Origin: Betaproteobacteria bacterium
GTDB lineage: Bacteria; Pseudomonadota; Gammaproteobacteria; Burkholderiales; Burkholderiaceae_C
NCBI GenBank assembly: GCA_009923895.1
Contig: RFSP01000108.1
Coordinates: forward strand, 1 to 6,487
DNA length: 6,487 bases
Reading direction: 5' to 3'
A model generated the notes under the pieces. It worked only from the letters and a program-made list of their open reading frames with translations, did not search any database and was not told the DNA's origin. Position 1 is the stretch's first letter, and each line of letters begins with the position of its first letter. Shown here piece after piece: positions 5,380-6,487 of the stretch. The position numbers and the translations under genes were made by a program.

Positions 5380-6368
5380 AGACGTTGTGGGTTGGCCTGG
5401 CGACGCTGCTGTTTGCGGTGTCCCCTTGCTCGGCTGCCGATGAGGCGCAAGAGCTGCTGGTGCGGATCCAAAGTGCGGCGCGCCAGCACAATTACGTGGG
5501 CACCATGGTGTTCACAGCAGGTGAGGTGGTGTCGAGTTCCCGGGTGGCGCACTTCAGCGTCGGTCAACAAAGTTATGAGCGCATGGAAGCCTTGGACGGG
5601 CAACTGGAGCGCGTGTACCGACACAACCAGCTCGTGCATTCGTTTTGGCCGCAGGCGCGGGTGGCCACGGTGGAGCGGCGTGAAGCGGTCACCGCCCACC
5701 CGCTGTGGTCGCAACTCGATCCTCGCGTCCACGAGGTCTATGAGGCCCGCTTGGTGGGGCAAGATCGAATTGCCGGCAGGCAGGCCCAGGTGTTGATGAT
5801 GCGTCCCAGGGATGAGTGGCGCTTCGCGCAGCGCTTGTGGGCCGATGCACAAACAGGCCTGATGCTGCGATCCGATGTGCTGGCCGCGCAGGGGGTGGTG
5901 CTGGAGTCTTCGGCCTTCTCTGAAGTGCAAATTGGCACCAAGCCACAGCGTGAGTCGGTGTTGGGGCCGATGAAACGATTGGAGGGTTGGCGTGTGGTGG
6001 CGGTGCAGCCCATGAACACCCAACTGGAGACCGAAGGGTGGTCGGTCCACAAGCTGCCCACGGGTTTCAGATTGGTGGGCGTGGTCAAGCGACCCCTGGG
6101 AGTGCCGGACGCGGAGGGGGCTTCATCGTCTCTGACCGGGTCTGCGCCGACGCTGCAGGCGGTCTTCAGCGATGGCTTGGCCAGGGTCTCGGTGTTCATC
6201 GAATCCAAAGAAGGGTCTCTTTCACGGCAGCCCCTCTTGACACAGATGGGGGCCACCCACACTTTGATGAAGCCGCACGGTGAACGATGGTGGGTGACGG
6301 TGATGGGCGATGTGCCTGCTGCCACCTTGAAACAGTTTCATGCCGCTTTGGTGCGTCGGCCCTCTTGA
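5376..6368 (+). CDS. rseB: Periplasmic sigma-E regulatory protein, RseB/MucB type
   Basis: RseB binds the periplasmic part of RseA and shields it from the initiating protease. In E. coli, lipopolysaccharide intermediates displace it, allowing RseA cleavage. The 330-residue protein begins with a Sec signal peptide (MKTLWVGLATLLFAVSPCSA), with likely cleavage after Ala20. There is no lipobox. The large lipid-binding-like N-terminal domain covers about 24-200, with family-typical stretches YVGTMVF (40-46), YERMEALDGQLERVYRHN (67-84) and DEWRFAQRLWADAQTGLMLR (146-165). The smaller C-terminal domain covers about 222-328, with VFSDGLARVSVFIE and MKPHGERWWVTVMGDVP. Length is normal for the family. 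The start codon overlaps the rseA stop as ATGA, implying translational coupling and matched amounts of the two regulators. The usual next gene in betaproteobacteria, a DegP/MucD protease, is not clearly present because the window ends. Confidence 0.92.
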   Translation: MKTLWVGLATLLFAVSPCSAADEAQELLVRIQSAARQHNYVGTMVFTAGEVVSSSRVAHFSVGQQSYERMEALDGQLERVYRHNQLVHSFWPQARVATVERREAVTAHPLWSQLDPRVHEVYEARLVGQDRIAGRQAQVLMMRPRDEWRFAQRLWADAQTGLMLRSDVLAAQGVVLESSAFSEVQIGTKPQRESVLGPMKRLEGWRVVAVQPMNTQLETEGWSVHKLPTGFRLVGVVKRPLGVPDAEGASSSLTGSAPTLQAVFSDGLARVSVFIESKEGSLSRQPLLTQMGATHTLMKPHGERWWVTVMGDVPAATLKQFHAALVRRPS

Positions 6369-6428
6369 GAAGATGGGGCGAGTGGACCGGGGGAGAGACC
6401 GGTCAATGGTTGAAGAACGGAGAGTGAG

Positions 6429-6487
6429 ATGATGAAGTGCGAATGGCAGGGTGGATTGCTTCGGGCCTTCGGCCCTCGCAATGACGG
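6429..6487 (+). CDS. Possible 5' end of the next gene, cut by the window end
   Basis: GGAG at 6419-6422 is 6 nt before tandem ATG codons at 6429 and 6432, a well-placed start 60 nt after rseB. The frame stays open for 19 codons to the window end. A DegP/MucD periplasmic protease would be expected here, usually with a signal peptide. The visible peptide (MMKCEWQGGLLRAFGPRND) has no clear signal sequence, and its second half is encoded by a repeat element. The start could be real but interrupted, or the coding appearance may be chance. I assign no function. Confidence 0.25.
   Translation, partial: MMKCEWQGGLLRAFGPRND
6453..6487 (+). repeat. Dispersed palindromic repeat, truncated by the window end
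   Basis: The last 35 bases form an imperfect hairpin. ATTGC at 6455-6459 pairs with GCAAT at 6478-6482. GGGCC at 6462-6466 pairs with GGCCC at 6470-6474, around a TTC loop, with a TTC/TC internal mismatch between the stems. Read on the minus strand it begins CGTCATTGCGAGG and ends GAAGCAATCC. I recall this pair of termini from short palindromic intergenic repeats in many unrelated bacterial genomes. The next copy or flank may lie beyond the window. Confidence 0.65.

Noticed and set aside
5389..5425. Lipoprotein signal in RseB because of Cys18
   Set aside because: The residues before Cys18 are AVSP, not a lipobox, and RseB proteins are soluble periplasmic proteins.
6385..6403. GACCGG direct repeat and ACCGGT palindrome after rseB
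   Set aside because: Very short and without supporting context; expected by chance in GC-rich sequence.

Overview
The window looks like a piece of a betaproteobacterial chromosome, most likely order Burkholderiales and probably Comamonadaceae-like. This is inferred from moderately high GC, from protein sequences recalled for that group, and from the gene order fabD-fabG-acpP-fabF-(small membrane protein)-rpoE-rseA-rseB. No 16S rRNA or other decisive taxonomic marker is present. All recognised genes are on the + strand.

Region 1 (1-177) is a 3' fragment of an RsbW/anti-sigma-type GHKL ATPase reading frame. It has no stop codon and runs in frame into fabD. It is also lower in GC (88 of 177 bases, hand count) than what follows. 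This is the oddest feature of the window. It could be a real fusion or rearrangement, or an assembly chimera at a contig edge.

Region 2 (178-3466) is the type II fatty acid synthesis cluster. FabD loads malonyl onto ACP, FabG reduces the 3-ketoacyl-ACP, AcpP carries the chain, and FabF condenses and elongates. The catalytic residues of all four are visible. acpP has its own strong ribosome binding site and a candidate -10 element. acpP and fabF share one base (TAATG), which suggests translational coupling.

Region 3 (3467-6368) starts with a 103-nt spacer holding a candidate promoter, then a small two-helix membrane protein of unknown function. The envelope-stress module follows: rpoE (ECF sigma factor), rseA (membrane anti-sigma factor) and rseB (periplasmic regulator, ATGA overlap with rseA). 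RseB guards RseA, RseA holds the sigma factor at the membrane, and envelope damage frees it. No rseC-like gene is seen in the window.

Region 4 (6369-6487) holds a good Shine-Dalgarno sequence and a possible start codon at 6429, where a DegP/MucD protease gene would be expected. The last 35 bases match a palindromic repeat that I recall as widely dispersed in bacterial genomes, and it is cut by the window end. Anomalies at both ends fit the window being a whole short contig.

I see no CRISPR array, tRNA, rRNA, insertion sequence or clearly new system. The best candidates for follow-up are the ATPase-FabD junction, the unnamed membrane protein beside rpoE, and the terminal repeat.
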